The notes under the pieces: generated by a model
The model's database searches: none
What the model saw: only the letters and a program-made list of their open reading frames with translations
Told to the model about the DNA's origin: nothing
Assembly: GCF_000378465.1 (NCBI RefSeq)
Contig: NZ_KB899922.1
Span: forward strand, 1-64,000
Origin: Elioraea tepidiphila DSM 17972
Lineage (GTDB): Bacteria; Pseudomonadota; Alphaproteobacteria; Acetobacterales; Acetobacteraceae
Direction: 5' to 3'
Length of the DNA: 64,000 nucleotides
Translations under genes and position numbers: made by a program
Shown: piece by piece, positions 43,154 through 52,275 of the stretch
Numbering within the stretch: position 1 is the stretch's first letter
How the letters are laid out: each line of letters starts with the position of its first letter

Positions 43154-44504
43154 ACAGCGTGCCCTCCTCGAACGGCCGGCCGACGAGCTGGTGGCCGATC
43201 GGCAGTCCCTTGGCGTCGAACCCGCACGGCAGGGCGAGCGCGGGCAGGCCGAGATAGTTGATCGCCGGGGTGTGACGCATCATCGCCGCGATCAGCCGGC
43301 CGCGCGACGGCGATCCCCAATCGGTCTCGTCGAGCCTGGGCACCGGGATCGGCAGGATCGGGAGCAGCAGCGCGTCGCAACGTGCGAACACCTCCGCGCA
43401 GAACGTATCGATGCAGAGCCGCCGCCGCGCGAGCGCATCGGCGTAGGCGGCAGGGTCGATCTCGCGGCCCTTGCGCAGCGAGATCGCGGTGACGGGCGTG
43501 AGCTCGCGCCCGGCGCTGTCGAGCCAGTGGCCCTGCGTCGCGGCAGCCTCGGCGAGCAGCACGGTCACCGCGAGCGCATGCGCGGTGACGAGGTCGGGCG
43601 GCGCCAGTTCGACCACGCGCGCGCCTGCGTGCCGCCACGCCGATACCGCCTCCGCAAGCGCCGCGGCGATGCCGGGATCGACTCCCTCGACGAGCGCGCC
43701 GGGGATCACGCCGATGGTCAATCCATCCGCGCCCGCATCGATCGCCGCCATCCAGTCCGGCACCGGCCGCGGGTCGCTGTGCGGGTCCTCGGGATCTGCC
43801 CCTGCGATCGCGGCCAGCACCAAGGCGCAGTCGTGCACGCTGCGGGCGAGGGGGCCGATCGTGTCGAGACTGGCGCAGAGCCCCATCGTGCCGCTGCGCG
43901 GCACGCGGCCGAGCGTCGGCTTGATCCCCGTGACACCGCAGCACGACGCGGGGAAGCGGATCGAGCCGCCGGTGTCGGAGCCGAGCGCGGCGAACACCGC
44001 GCCGGCGGCCACGGCCGCCCCGGACCCCGAAGACGAGCCGCCCGGAATGTGCACGCCGTTCCAGGGGTTGCGCACATGTCCGGTGTGCGCGTTGTGTCCG
44101 GTCGGGTTGTAGGCGAGTTCCGCCATGTTGAGGGTGCCGCAGTCGATGGCGCCGGCGGCATCCAGCCGAGCCAGCACGGTGGCGGTGACATCGGGCACAT
44201 GGTCGCCGAGCACGCGGCTGCCGCAGGCGGCGCGACGACCCGTTCGATACATCATGTCTTTGTGCGCCAACGGCACGCCGGCCAGCGGTCCGGGATCACG
44301 CCCGGCGGCGATCGCGGCATCGACCGCCTCGGCCATGCCGAGCGCGCGCTCGGCTTCGATCAGCGCCGCCGCGTTCGTGTCGCCTTGCCCGCGCCGCAAC
44401 GCATCGAGTGCAGCCTCGGTGAGTGCGCGCGCGGTGACGTCACGGCGGCGCACGGCATCACGCGCATCGATCAGCGTCATGGTCGCCAGGTTCATGGTGC
44501 CCAT
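43086..44504 (-). CDS. Amidase (amidase-signature family), intact
   Basis: This 472-residue enzyme has the complete Ser-cisSer-Lys triad: Lys82 in PLAHKDM, cis-Ser157 in PGGSSSGSG, and nucleophile Ser181 in DTGGSIRFPA. It hydrolyses a C-N amide bond to acid and ammonia; relatives include GatA, aryl-acylamidases and allophanate hydrolase. The ATG at 44504 has GGGGG about 6 nt upstream; an ATG three codons later is possible. It diverges from the ThDP enzyme gene, with a TATAAG box at 44540-44545 in the 81-bp gap. It could supply the amidase step that the broken amidase at 15 kb no longer can, but this is inference. Confidence 0.92.
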   Translation of the reverse strand: MGTMNLATMTLIDARDAVRRRDVTARALTEAALDALRRGQGDTNAAALIEAERALGMAEAVDAAIAAGRDPGPLAGVPLAHKDMMYRTGRRAACGSRVLGDHVPDVTATVLARLDAAGAIDCGTLNMAELAYNPTGHNAHTGHVRNPWNGVHIPGGSSSGSGAAVAAGAVFAALGSDTGGSIRFPASCCGVTGIKPTLGRVPRSGTMGLCASLDTIGPLARSVHDCALVLAAIAGADPEDPHSDPRPVPDWMAAIDAGADGLTIGVIPGALVEGVDPGIAAALAEAVSAWRHAGARVVELAPPDLVTAHALAVTVLLAEAAATQGHWLDSAGRELTPVTAISLRKGREIDPAAYADALARRRLCIDTFCAEVFARCDALLLPILPIPVPRLDETDWGSPSRGRLIAAMMRHTPAINYLGLPALALPCGFDAKGLPIGHQLVGRPFEEGTLFRLGAAFQAATDWHRRHPPHRA

Positions 44505-44585
44505 CCGGACCCCCGCTGTTCGTTCAACGGCGATCCCACTATAAGGTTCCGCAACCACGTCACGTCACCCGGGGATCATCACACC

Positions 44586-46397
44586 ATGGCGCATCTCGAG
44601 GCGAAGCCGGCCGGCGGCATGCACGCAGTCAGGCACCAGGGCCGGCAGGGCGGCCGGGTGCTCGCCGACGCGCTGCGCACCCAGGGTGTCACGCATGTGT
44701 TCCAGGTGGCGGGCGAAAGCTTCCTCGGGCTGCTCGACGGGCTCTACGAGAACCGCAGCGCGATCCGCACCATCACCTGCCGTTTCGAGGGCGCGGCGGT
44801 GAACATGGCCGAGGCGCACGGCAAGCTGACCGGGCGGCCCGGCGTGGCGATCGTCACGCGCGGCCCGGGTGCGTGCCACGGCTCGATCGGCGTGCACATC
44901 GCGCAGCAGGACTCGACACCGCTCGTGCTGCTGGTGGGGCAGATCCCGCGCGGCGACACGGATCGCGACGCGTTCCAGGAGGTCGATTACCGCCGCTTCT
45001 TCGGCGGCATGGCGAAGTGGGTGACGCAGATCGACGATGCCGCCCGTATCCCGGAGCTGATCGCGCATGCGTTCCAGGTCGCGGTATCCGGGCGTCCGGG
45101 GCCGGTCGTGGTGGCGATCCCGGAGGACATGCAGACCGATGTGGTGGAGGTCGAGGACGGACGGCGCTACGTCGTCCCGCGCCCGCTGCCCGACCCGGCG
45201 CTGATGGCGGAACTGCACCGGATGCTGGGCCGCGCGAGGAAGCCGCTGGTGATCCTCGGCAACGGCGCGGCCTGGACCGATCAGGGACGGGCCGATCTGC
45301 GCGCCTGGATCACGGCGAACGACCTGCCCGCCGCGGTCGGGTTCCGCCGCCAGTCGGCGTTCGACAACCACCTGCCGCAATACATCGGCGATCTCGGCAA
45401 TGGCGGCGATCCGGCCCTGTTCGCCGCCGCCAAGGAGGCCGATCTGATCATCTCGGTCGGCTCCCGGCTGGGCGAGCCGGTGACGCAGGGCTATTCGGTG
45501 TTCACCCCGCCCGCGATCGGCGTGCCGTTCGTGCACGTGATGCCGGAAGGGTCCGAGCTCGGGCGGGTCTATCAGGCGGATCTCGCGATCCAGGCCGACC
45601 TGAACGCCTTTGCCGCCGCCGCGGCCGCGCTGCCGCCGCTCGATCCGCCCTGGCGCGCGTGGACCAAGAAGCTGCGCGCGCAACGGCTGAAGTGGTCGAC
45701 CGAGGTGCCCGACTACGAGGGGCCGCTGAACGTCGCGGCGGCGATGCGCGAACTCGAGGCGATGCTGCCCGAGGACGCGATCATCACCACGGATGCCGGC
45801 AACTTCTCGGCCTGGGGTGCGCGCTTCATCAACTACCGGCGCAACCAGCGCCTGCTCGGGCCGTGCTGCGGCGCGATGGGCTATTCCGTGCCGGCGGGCA
45901 TCTCGGCCAAGCTGTTGCATCCGGAACGGACCGTGATCAGCATGACCGGCGACGGCTCGATGCTGATGACCGGCCAGGAGATCGCCACCGCCTTCCATCA
46001 CGGCGTCAACCCGCTGGTGATGGTGTTCAACAACTCGATGTACGGCACGATCCGGATGCACCAGGAGCGCGACTATCCTGGTCGTGTCTCCGGCACGGCG
46101 TTGACCAACCCCGACTTCGCGAAGTTCATCGAGGCCTATGGCGGCCACGGCGAGGTGGTGCAGGCGACCGGGGAGTTCCGCCCCGCGGTCGAGCGCGCGC
46201 TCGCCTCCGGCAAGCCGGCGCTGGTGGAGCTGCGCATGAACCCAGACCAGGTGACCACGCGCACGACCATCTCGGCGATGCGTGCCGCCGCCGGGATCAA
46301 GCCCAAGCCGCCGGCGAAGAAGGACACGGGCAAGCCCGCGGCGTCGGCACGGTCGCGTGCGAGCGCGAAGAAGCCGGCGGGCAAGCCGAAGCGCTGA
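44586..46397 (+). CDS. Thiamine-diphosphate-dependent enzyme (acetolactate synthase-like) with basic tail
   Basis: This 603-residue protein has the three ThDP-family domains. The N-terminal PYR domain has the conserved Glu in TCRFEGAAVNMAEAHGKLTG. The middle domain is nucleotide-fold. The C-terminal PP domain shows the cofactor motif GDGSMLMTGQEIATAFHHGV, then NNSMYGTIRMHQ. The sequence is of the general acetolactate-synthase/benzoylformate-decarboxylase type; it lacks features I would expect of glyoxylate carboligase. The last 35 or so residues are an unusual Lys/Pro/Ala tail (KPKPPAKKDTGKPAASARSR, then ASAKKPAGKPKR) resembling histone H1. It ends 3 bp from the convergent chromate transporter gene. 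Confidence 0.87.
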   Translation: MAHLEAKPAGGMHAVRHQGRQGGRVLADALRTQGVTHVFQVAGESFLGLLDGLYENRSAIRTITCRFEGAAVNMAEAHGKLTGRPGVAIVTRGPGACHGSIGVHIAQQDSTPLVLLVGQIPRGDTDRDAFQEVDYRRFFGGMAKWVTQIDDAARIPELIAHAFQVAVSGRPGPVVVAIPEDMQTDVVEVEDGRRYVVPRPLPDPALMAELHRMLGRARKPLVILGNGAAWTDQGRADLRAWITANDLPAAVGFRRQSAFDNHLPQYIGDLGNGGDPALFAAAKEADLIISVGSRLGEPVTQGYSVFTPPAIGVPFVHVMPEGSELGRVYQADLAIQADLNAFAAAAAALPPLDPPWRAWTKKLRAQRLKWSTEVPDYEGPLNVAAAMRELEAMLPEDAIITTDAGNFSAWGARFINYRRNQRLLGPCCGAMGYSVPAGISAKLLHPERTVISMTGDGSMLMTGQEIATAFHHGVNPLVMVFNNSMYGTIRMHQERDYPGRVSGTALTNPDFAKFIEAYGGHGEVVQATGEFRPAVERALASGKPALVELRMNPDQVTTRTTISAMRAAAGIKPKPPAKKDTGKPAASARSRASAKKPAGKPKR

Positions 46398-46400
46398 GGA

Positions 46401-46922
46401 CTACAGCGCGGCGAGCGCGCCGATCGCCGCGCCGCCGAGCAGCAGCAGCAACGGATGGGTGCCGGTCGTGCCGTGCAGCATGGCGACCGAAGCGGCGACA
46501 CCGATCACAAGCAGGCCGGCGCCGAGGCTGACCGGGATCAGCACGCCGGCGGAGGCCACGAGCCCGACCGAAACGGGCAGCAGCGCGCCGCGGATGGCTG
46601 CCTGGCGCGCGGGCGGCAGCAGCGCGGCCCAGCGGCGGAACGCGAGCACGGCGATCACGCTGGTCGGGCCGACGAAGGCCAGCATGGTGAGCAGCCCGCC
46701 GATCCAGCCCGTCAGCGCCCAGCCCAGCAGCCCAATCAGCATCGCGTTCGGCCCGGGTGACGCCTGGCTGATCGCGTAGAGCTCGGCGAAGCGCTCGGGC
46801 GTCAGCCACCCGCGCGTCTCCACCGCGATGCGATGCACCTCGGGAATGATCGCGACCGCGCCGCCGACCGCAAGCAGCGAGAGCCCGAGCGCGGTCAGCA
46901 CGAGCTGCGCGAGCAGGCTCAT
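46401..46922 (-). CDS. Chromate transporter, short-chain, second subunit
   Basis: This 173-residue membrane protein corresponds to one half of ChrA. The CHR-domain motifs are GGAVAIIPEVHRIAVE near residue 20 and the SQASPGPNAMLIGLLGW segment near 52. Five or six hydrophobic helices follow. Short-chain ChrA proteins work as pairs with opposite topology, and the other half is encoded just upstream with a 4-nt overlap (ATGA). They export chromate; some act on other anions. The C-terminus is a plain hydrophobic helix. Confidence 0.88.
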   Translation of the reverse strand: MSLLAQLVLTALGLSLLAVGGAVAIIPEVHRIAVETRGWLTPERFAELYAISQASPGPNAMLIGLLGWALTGWIGGLLTMLAFVGPTSVIAVLAFRRWAALLPPARQAAIRGALLPVSVGLVASAGVLIPVSLGAGLLVIGVAASVAMLHGTTGTHPLLLLLGGAAIGALAAL

Positions 46923-47476
46923 GTCAGCCCGCCACGGCGGAAGACGCCGTGCACCCACAGCGTGACGGGGAGTGCGACCAGCAGTACGGCCAGCAGCGGC
47001 AGGCGCAGCAGGGCGATCGCGACGAACATCGAAGCCGCCACCGCGACACTCGGCACCAGCGTGCGCATCGGCTTGGCCATGCGCCACGCCGTGCCGATCA
47101 GCAGCCCCGCCGCCGCCGCCGCCATGCCGAGCAGCGCGGACTGCACCTCCGGCCGCGTCGCCGCCGCACCGACCAGGCTCGCGAGCGCCATCGCGATCAG
47201 CATCGGCACCACCACCATGCCGGCGACCGAGGCCGCCGCCCCCGCCCAGCCGGCGTGACGGTCGCCGAATGCGGCCGAGAGGTTGATCACGTTCGGTCCG
47301 GGCAGGATCTGCCCGAGCGCCAGAAGCTCGGCGAACTCGGCCTCGGTGAGCAGGCGTCGTCGCTCGATCAGCTCGCGGCGTGCGAAGGGCAGGGTGCCGC
47401 CGAAGCCCTGCACGGCGATCGCGGCCCAGAGCAGGAACAGCGCGGGTGGCGTGAGCCGCGGCGGCTGTTCCGTCAC
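46919..47476 (-). CDS. Chromate transporter, short-chain, first subunit
   Basis: This 185-residue CHR-domain membrane protein has the motifs FGGTLPFARRELIERRRLLT near residues 25-44 and LGQILPGPNVINLSAAFGDR near 54-73. It pairs with the second short subunit encoded directly downstream. The start is GTG at 47476, 7 nt after the stop of the gamma-glutamyltransferase gene on the same strand, and I see no good ribosome-binding site. Translation probably depends on coupling from the upstream gene. Confidence 0.88.
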   Translation of the reverse strand: MTEQPPRLTPPALFLLWAAIAVQGFGGTLPFARRELIERRRLLTEAEFAELLALGQILPGPNVINLSAAFGDRHAGWAGAAASVAGMVVVPMLIAMALASLVGAAATRPEVQSALLGMAAAAAGLLIGTAWRMAKPMRTLVPSVAVAASMFVAIALLRLPLLAVLLVALPVTLWVHGVFRRGGLT

Positions 47477-47483
47477 GCGCGTC

Positions 47484-49292
47484 TCAGCGTCCGACCGCGT
47501 AGCCCTGCATGCCGCGCGGGTTCGCCCCCGCCTTCAGCACGCCCCCCTCGCTGCGCGCGGCCGAGAGGCGCCCCTCGCTCCACGGCCCGCCGACCTCCAC
47601 CGCGTGGCCACGCGCGCGCAGTTCGCCCGCGACCGTCTCGCCGAAACGCTCCTCGATCACCACGCGGCCCGGGCGCGCCGGGCGCGGCCAGAACGAGGAC
47701 GGCCAGTGCTCGGAGTGGAAGCCCGGCGCATCGATCGCCTGCTGGATGTTCAGCCCGTGATGCACCATGCGCAGCAGCATCGCGAGCGACCACTGGTCCT
47801 GCTGCTCGCCGCCCGGCGTGCCGTAGGCCATCCACGGCCTGCCGTCCTTCAGCGCCATCGAGGGGCTGAGCGTCGTGCGCGGCCGCTTGCGCGGGGCGAG
47901 GCCGTTCGGATGGTCCTCGCGCAGCCAGAACATCTGTCCGCGCGTGCCGAGCGGGAAGCCGAGTTCCGGGATCACCGGGCTCGATTGCAGCCACCCGCCC
48001 GACGGTGTGGCCGAGACCATGTTGCCGTGCCGGTCGATCACGTCGACATGGCAGGTGTCACCGCCCACCGCGCCGAGCCGCGCGACGGTCGGCTCGCCGG
48101 CGCCGGTGTTGGAACCGTAGCTCGCCGCCGAACGGTCCTTGGCCGCGTGATCGACCCAGGGTGTCGCGCGGCCCGGCACCGCGCCGGGACGCAGTTCCAT
48201 CGACGCGCGCTCGCCGATCAGCTTCCGGCGCGCGTCGTTGTAGCCGTCGGAGAGAAGATGCGCGATCGGGACATCGACGAAGCCGGGGTCGCCATACCAC
48301 GCCTCGCGGTCGGCGAAGGCGAGCTTCTGCGCCTCGATCACGGTGTGCAGGAACGCGGCCGAGGTCGGGCCCATCGCCGCGAGGTCGAAGCCCTTGAGCA
48401 GCGCGAGCGTTTGCAGATAGGTCGGCCCCTGGCTCCAGACGCCGCATTTCAGCACCCTCACGCCTTGATAGTCGTAGGCGAGCGGGTCCTCGTAGGAGGC
48501 CGACCAGCGGGCGAGGTCGTCGGCGGTCAGCAGCCCGCGGTTCCGCCGCCCGGTGACGTCCATGACCTCGGACATGCGCACGAAACGGTCGATCGCCTCG
48601 GCGACGAAGCCGCGATACCAGGCCGCGCGCGCGGCATCGATCTGGGCCACGCGGTCCGATCCGGCGGCCTCGGCCTCGCGCACGATGCGCGCATAGGTCT
48701 CGGCGAGTGCCCTGTTGCGGAACAGGGAACCGGGCGCGGGCACGGCGCCGCCCGGCAGGAACACCGCGGCGGAGGTCGTCCACTCCTGCTCGAACAGCGG
48801 CTGCATCGTGGCGATGGTCGCCGGGATGCGCGGTACCAGCGGCACGCCGTCGCGCGCATAGCCGATCGCGGGAGCCAGCGCCTCGGCGACCGAGATCGTG
48901 CCGTGATCGCGCAGCATCAGCATCCAGGCGTCGAACGCGCCGGGCACCACCGCGGGCAGCAGCCCGGTGCCGGGCACCAGCTCCAGCCCCAGCTCGTCGC
49001 GCAGCTTCGCCACCGTCGCGGCCGCCGGTGCGGGGCCCTGGCCGCAGATCACGCGCTGGCGATTCTCGCGCGCGCTGTGGATGATGATCGGCACATCACC
49101 CGCGGGGCCGTTCAGGTGCGGCTCGGCGACCTGGAGCGTGAACCCCGCGGCCACCGCAGCGTCGAACGCGTTGCCGCCGCGCTCGAGCACGCCCATGCCG
49201 ACCGCGGAGGCGATCCAGTGCGTGGACGCGACCACGCCGAACGTGCCCAGAACCTCGGGGCGGGTGGAAAACTCGGGCGACCAGGATGTCAT
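47484..49292 (-). CDS. Gamma-glutamyltransferase family Ntn-hydrolase, second copy
   Basis: This 602-residue GGT-fold enzyme has nucleophile Thr413 at the autoprocessing site GGDTCHVDVIDRHGNMVSAT. The N-terminal GVVASTHWIASAVGMGVLER and the C-terminal ALKDGRPWMAYGTPGGEQQD segment match the family. It lacks a signal peptide and is longer than the GGT-like enzyme at 13.5 kb, from which it differs widely, so the two are not recent duplicates. Substrates of such cytoplasmic GGT-like enzymes are largely unknown. ATG at 49292 is chosen over an upstream in-frame ATG because it precedes the conserved start. It diverges from soeA across 124 bp. Confidence 0.9.
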   Translation of the reverse strand: MTSWSPEFSTRPEVLGTFGVVASTHWIASAVGMGVLERGGNAFDAAVAAGFTLQVAEPHLNGPAGDVPIIIHSARENRQRVICGQGPAPAAATVAKLRDELGLELVPGTGLLPAVVPGAFDAWMLMLRDHGTISVAEALAPAIGYARDGVPLVPRIPATIATMQPLFEQEWTTSAAVFLPGGAVPAPGSLFRNRALAETYARIVREAEAAGSDRVAQIDAARAAWYRGFVAEAIDRFVRMSEVMDVTGRRNRGLLTADDLARWSASYEDPLAYDYQGVRVLKCGVWSQGPTYLQTLALLKGFDLAAMGPTSAAFLHTVIEAQKLAFADREAWYGDPGFVDVPIAHLLSDGYNDARRKLIGERASMELRPGAVPGRATPWVDHAAKDRSAASYGSNTGAGEPTVARLGAVGGDTCHVDVIDRHGNMVSATPSGGWLQSSPVIPELGFPLGTRGQMFWLREDHPNGLAPRKRPRTTLSPSMALKDGRPWMAYGTPGGEQQDQWSLAMLLRMVHHGLNIQQAIDAPGFHSEHWPSSFWPRPARPGRVVIEERFGETVAGELRARGHAVEVGGPWSEGRLSAARSEGGVLKAGANPRGMQGYAVGR

Positions 49293-49416
49293 CGCGCTCC
49301 TCCGGTGGATCGACGACCCTAGCCGCCGGGGGCCGTCGCGAAAAGCCACGCGGGGGCATTTGACGCCCGGCGCCCCAGCACCTAGCGTCCGGCGCCGGAC
49401 CCCTCAGGACCCCCGC

Positions 49417-52275
49417 ATGGAACGCCTCGATCCTTCGCCACCCGTCTCGGACGAGGTGAAGTGCACCACCTGCTACATGTGCGCCTGCCGCTGCGGCATC
49501 CGCGTGCATCTGAAGAACGGGCAGGTCCGCTACATCGAGGGCAACCGCGACCACCCGGTGAACAAGGGCGTGCTCTGCGCCAAGGGCTCGGCCGGGATCA
49601 TGAACCACTACTCCCCGGCGCGGCTGAGGAAGCCGTTGAAGCGCGTGGGCGAGCGCGGCTCCGGCGAATTCGCCGAGATCGCGTGGGACGAGGCGCTGGC
49701 GATCGCCGAGTCCTGGCTGCGCGAGGCGCGCGAGAAGGACCCGCGCAAGCTCGCCTTCTACACCGGCCGCGACCAGAGCCAGGGGCTCACCGGCTGGTGG
49801 GCGCAGATGTACGGCACGCCGAACTACGCCGCGCATGGCGGGTTCTGCTCTGTCAACATGGCGGCAGCCGGGCTCTACACGCTGGGTGGCTCGTTCTGGG
49901 AATTCGGTGAGCCCGATTTCGAGCGCGCCAAGCTGTTCCTGATGTTCGGCGTCGCCGAGGATCACGACAGCAACCCGATCAAGATGGGGCTCGCGGAGCT
50001 CAAGAAGCGGGGTGCGACCTTCATCTCCGTGAACCCCGTGCGCACCGGGTATTCCGCGATCGCCGATCGCTGGGTGCCGATCCGCCCGGGCACCGACGGC
50101 GCCCTGGTGCTGGCGCTGGTGCATGAGCTGCTCAAGGCGCGGCGCGTCGATCTCGACTTCCTCGCCGACTACACCAATGCCGGCTGGCTGGTGATCGACG
50201 ATCCGCGCGCGGCCGATGACGGGCTGTTCGCGCGCGACGATTCGGGCACGCCGCTGGTGCTCGACCGGGGCGGCACGGTGCGGCCGTGGAACGCCGAGGG
50301 CGTGCGGCCGTCGCTCGCGCAGGCCGCGACACTCGCGGACGGGCGGCGTGCGAAGCCCGTGTTCGCGCTGATGGCCGAGCGCTATCTCGACGAGCGCTAT
50401 GCGGCGGATGCGGCCGCCCCGATCACCGGCCTGCCGGCGGACGAGATCCGGGGGCTGGCGGCCGAGCTTGCACGCGTGGCCTTCGACGAGCGCATCGAGA
50501 TCAAGCAGGCATGGACCGATTGGCGCGGTGTGACGCATGACCGCTTCATCGGCCGGCCCGTGTCGCTGCACGCGATGCGCGGCATCTCCGCGCACGCCAA
50601 CGGCTTCCAGACCTGCCGCGCGCTGCATCTGCTGCAATTGCTGCTCGGCGCGATCGATACGCCCGGATCGTGGCGCTACAAGTCGCCCTATCCGCGTCCC
50701 ACCCCGCCGCCCATCCGCCCCGGCGGCAAGCCTGGGGAGTTGGCGCCGGGCAAGCCGATGCCGCGCCCGCCGCTCGGCTTCCCGATGGGTCCCGAGGACC
50801 TGCTGGTGGAATCTGACGGCCGACCGGTGCGGCTCGATCAGGGCTATTCCTGGGAAGCGCCGATCGCCGCCCACGGGCTGATGCATCTCGTCATCCGCAA
50901 CGCCTGGGCGGGCGAGCCGTACCCGATCGACGTGCTGTTCATGTACATGGCGAACATGGCCTGGAACTCGGCCATGAACGCCGCCGGGACGGTCGCGATG
51001 CTGACCGACAAGCACGCCGACGGCACGTACAAGATCCCGCGTATCATCTACTCGGACGCGTTCTTCAGCGAGACCGTGCCCTATGCCGATCTGATCCTGC
51101 CCGATACCACGTATCTGGAACGATACGACTGCATCTCGCTGCTCGATCGCCCGATCGGCAAGCCCGAGGGGCCGGGCGACGCGATCCGCCATCCGGTCGT
51201 CGCCCCCGACCGCGACGTGCGTCCGTTCCAGGACGTGTTGCTGGAGCTTGGCGCGCGGCTCGGCCTGCCGGGCATGGTGACCGAGGACGGCGCGCCGAAA
51301 TTCCCGGGCGGCTATGCCGACTACATCGTCAACCACGAGCGGGCCCCCGGCATCGGCCCGCTCGCCGGCTGGCGCGGGGCGGACGGGACGAGTCACGGCA
51401 AGGGTGCCCCGAACCCGAAGCAGCTCGAGCGCTACATCGCCAATGGCGGGTTCTGGCACTACGAACTCCCCCACGAGGCTCTGTTCTTCAAGTTCGCCAA
51501 CAAGGCGTATCTCGATCACGCCGTCGCCTTCGGGCTGATCGGCAAGCCCGAGCCGATCGTGCTCCAGCTCTATGTCGAGCCGTTGCAGCGCTTCCGGCTC
51601 GCCGCGCGTGGCCACGGGCCGATCCAGCCGCCCGAGCATGTGCGCGAGCGGGTGGCGACGCAGTGCGATCCGCTGCCCGAATGGCACCCGCCCTTCGAGG
51701 GACAGATGGTCTCCGACGCGGCCTTCCCGCTCCATGCCGTGACGCAACGGCCGGCGGCGATGTACCACTCCTGGGGCAGCCAGAACGCCTGGCTGCGCCA
51801 GATCCACGGCGAGAACCGGCTCTACATGAACCGCGGCACGGCCGAGGCGCTCGGCATCGCCGATGACGACTGGGTGCACGTCACCTCGCATCACGGCAAG
51901 ATCACCGTGCGGGTGCGGCTCATGGAGGGGGTGGAGCCGCACACGGTCTGGACCTGGAACGCGATCGGCAAGCGCGCCGGCGCCTGGAACCTCCACACAT
52001 CCGCGCGCGAGGCCACGCACGGGTTCCTGCTGAACCACCTGATCAGCGAGATGCTGCCGGACGGCAAGCTGCCGAACGCCGACCCGATCACGGGACAGGC
52101 GGCGTGGTACGACCTGCGCGTGCGCGTCGAGAAGGCCGCCGCCGCGCCGTCCGCCACCGAGCCCGGCTTGCCCGCGCTCGCGAAGCTGCCCGGGCTCGGC
52201 CACGCGCCGGGCATCCTGCGCTACGGCGCGCAGTTCGGCCGCAGCCCCGAACGCCGCAAGGTCGCCGCGGAATGA
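49417..52275 (+). CDS. soeA: Sulfite dehydrogenase (quinone) molybdopterin subunit SoeA
   Basis: This is a 952-residue catalytic subunit of the DMSO-reductase superfamily. The N-terminal 4Fe-4S site is CTTCYMCACRCG with a fourth cysteine in GVLCAKGSAG. The following sequence (YTGRDQSQGLTGWWAQMYGT, FCSVNMAAAGLYTLGGSFWE, FGVAEDHDSNPIKMGL) is what I recall for SoeA. SoeA oxidises sulfite to sulfate on the cytoplasmic side and passes electrons to quinone through SoeB and SoeC. No twin-arginine signal is present, in line with a cytoplasmic location. The ATG at 49417 starts near the first cysteine motif. Its stop overlaps the soeB start (ATGA). Confidence 0.88.
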   Translation: MERLDPSPPVSDEVKCTTCYMCACRCGIRVHLKNGQVRYIEGNRDHPVNKGVLCAKGSAGIMNHYSPARLRKPLKRVGERGSGEFAEIAWDEALAIAESWLREAREKDPRKLAFYTGRDQSQGLTGWWAQMYGTPNYAAHGGFCSVNMAAAGLYTLGGSFWEFGEPDFERAKLFLMFGVAEDHDSNPIKMGLAELKKRGATFISVNPVRTGYSAIADRWVPIRPGTDGALVLALVHELLKARRVDLDFLADYTNAGWLVIDDPRAADDGLFARDDSGTPLVLDRGGTVRPWNAEGVRPSLAQAATLADGRRAKPVFALMAERYLDERYAADAAAPITGLPADEIRGLAAELARVAFDERIEIKQAWTDWRGVTHDRFIGRPVSLHAMRGISAHANGFQTCRALHLLQLLLGAIDTPGSWRYKSPYPRPTPPPIRPGGKPGELAPGKPMPRPPLGFPMGPEDLLVESDGRPVRLDQGYSWEAPIAAHGLMHLVIRNAWAGEPYPIDVLFMYMANMAWNSAMNAAGTVAMLTDKHADGTYKIPRIIYSDAFFSETVPYADLILPDTTYLERYDCISLLDRPIGKPEGPGDAIRHPVVAPDRDVRPFQDVLLELGARLGLPGMVTEDGAPKFPGGYADYIVNHERAPGIGPLAGWRGADGTSHGKGAPNPKQLERYIANGGFWHYELPHEALFFKFANKAYLDHAVAFGLIGKPEPIVLQLYVEPLQRFRLAARGHGPIQPPEHVRERVATQCDPLPEWHPPFEGQMVSDAAFPLHAVTQRPAAMYHSWGSQNAWLRQIHGENRLYMNRGTAEALGIADDDWVHVTSHHGKITVRVRLMEGVEPHTVWTWNAIGKRAGAWNLHTSAREATHGFLLNHLISEMLPDGKLPNADPITGQAAWYDLRVRVEKAAAAPSATEPGLPALAKLPGLGHAPGILRYGAQFGRSPERRKVAAE

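Noticed and set aside
44586-46397. Glyoxylate carboligase to feed the hydroxypyruvate isomerase and reductase
   Set aside because: The ThDP enzyme keeps the conserved N-terminal glutamate (TCRFEGAAV), whereas glyoxylate carboligase has valine there. It reads as a general acetolactate-synthase-like protein.
46401-47476. Frameshift-split chrA
   Set aside because: Each half is a complete CHR domain with its own start and a 4-nt ATGA overlap, the normal form of short-chain paired chromate transporters.
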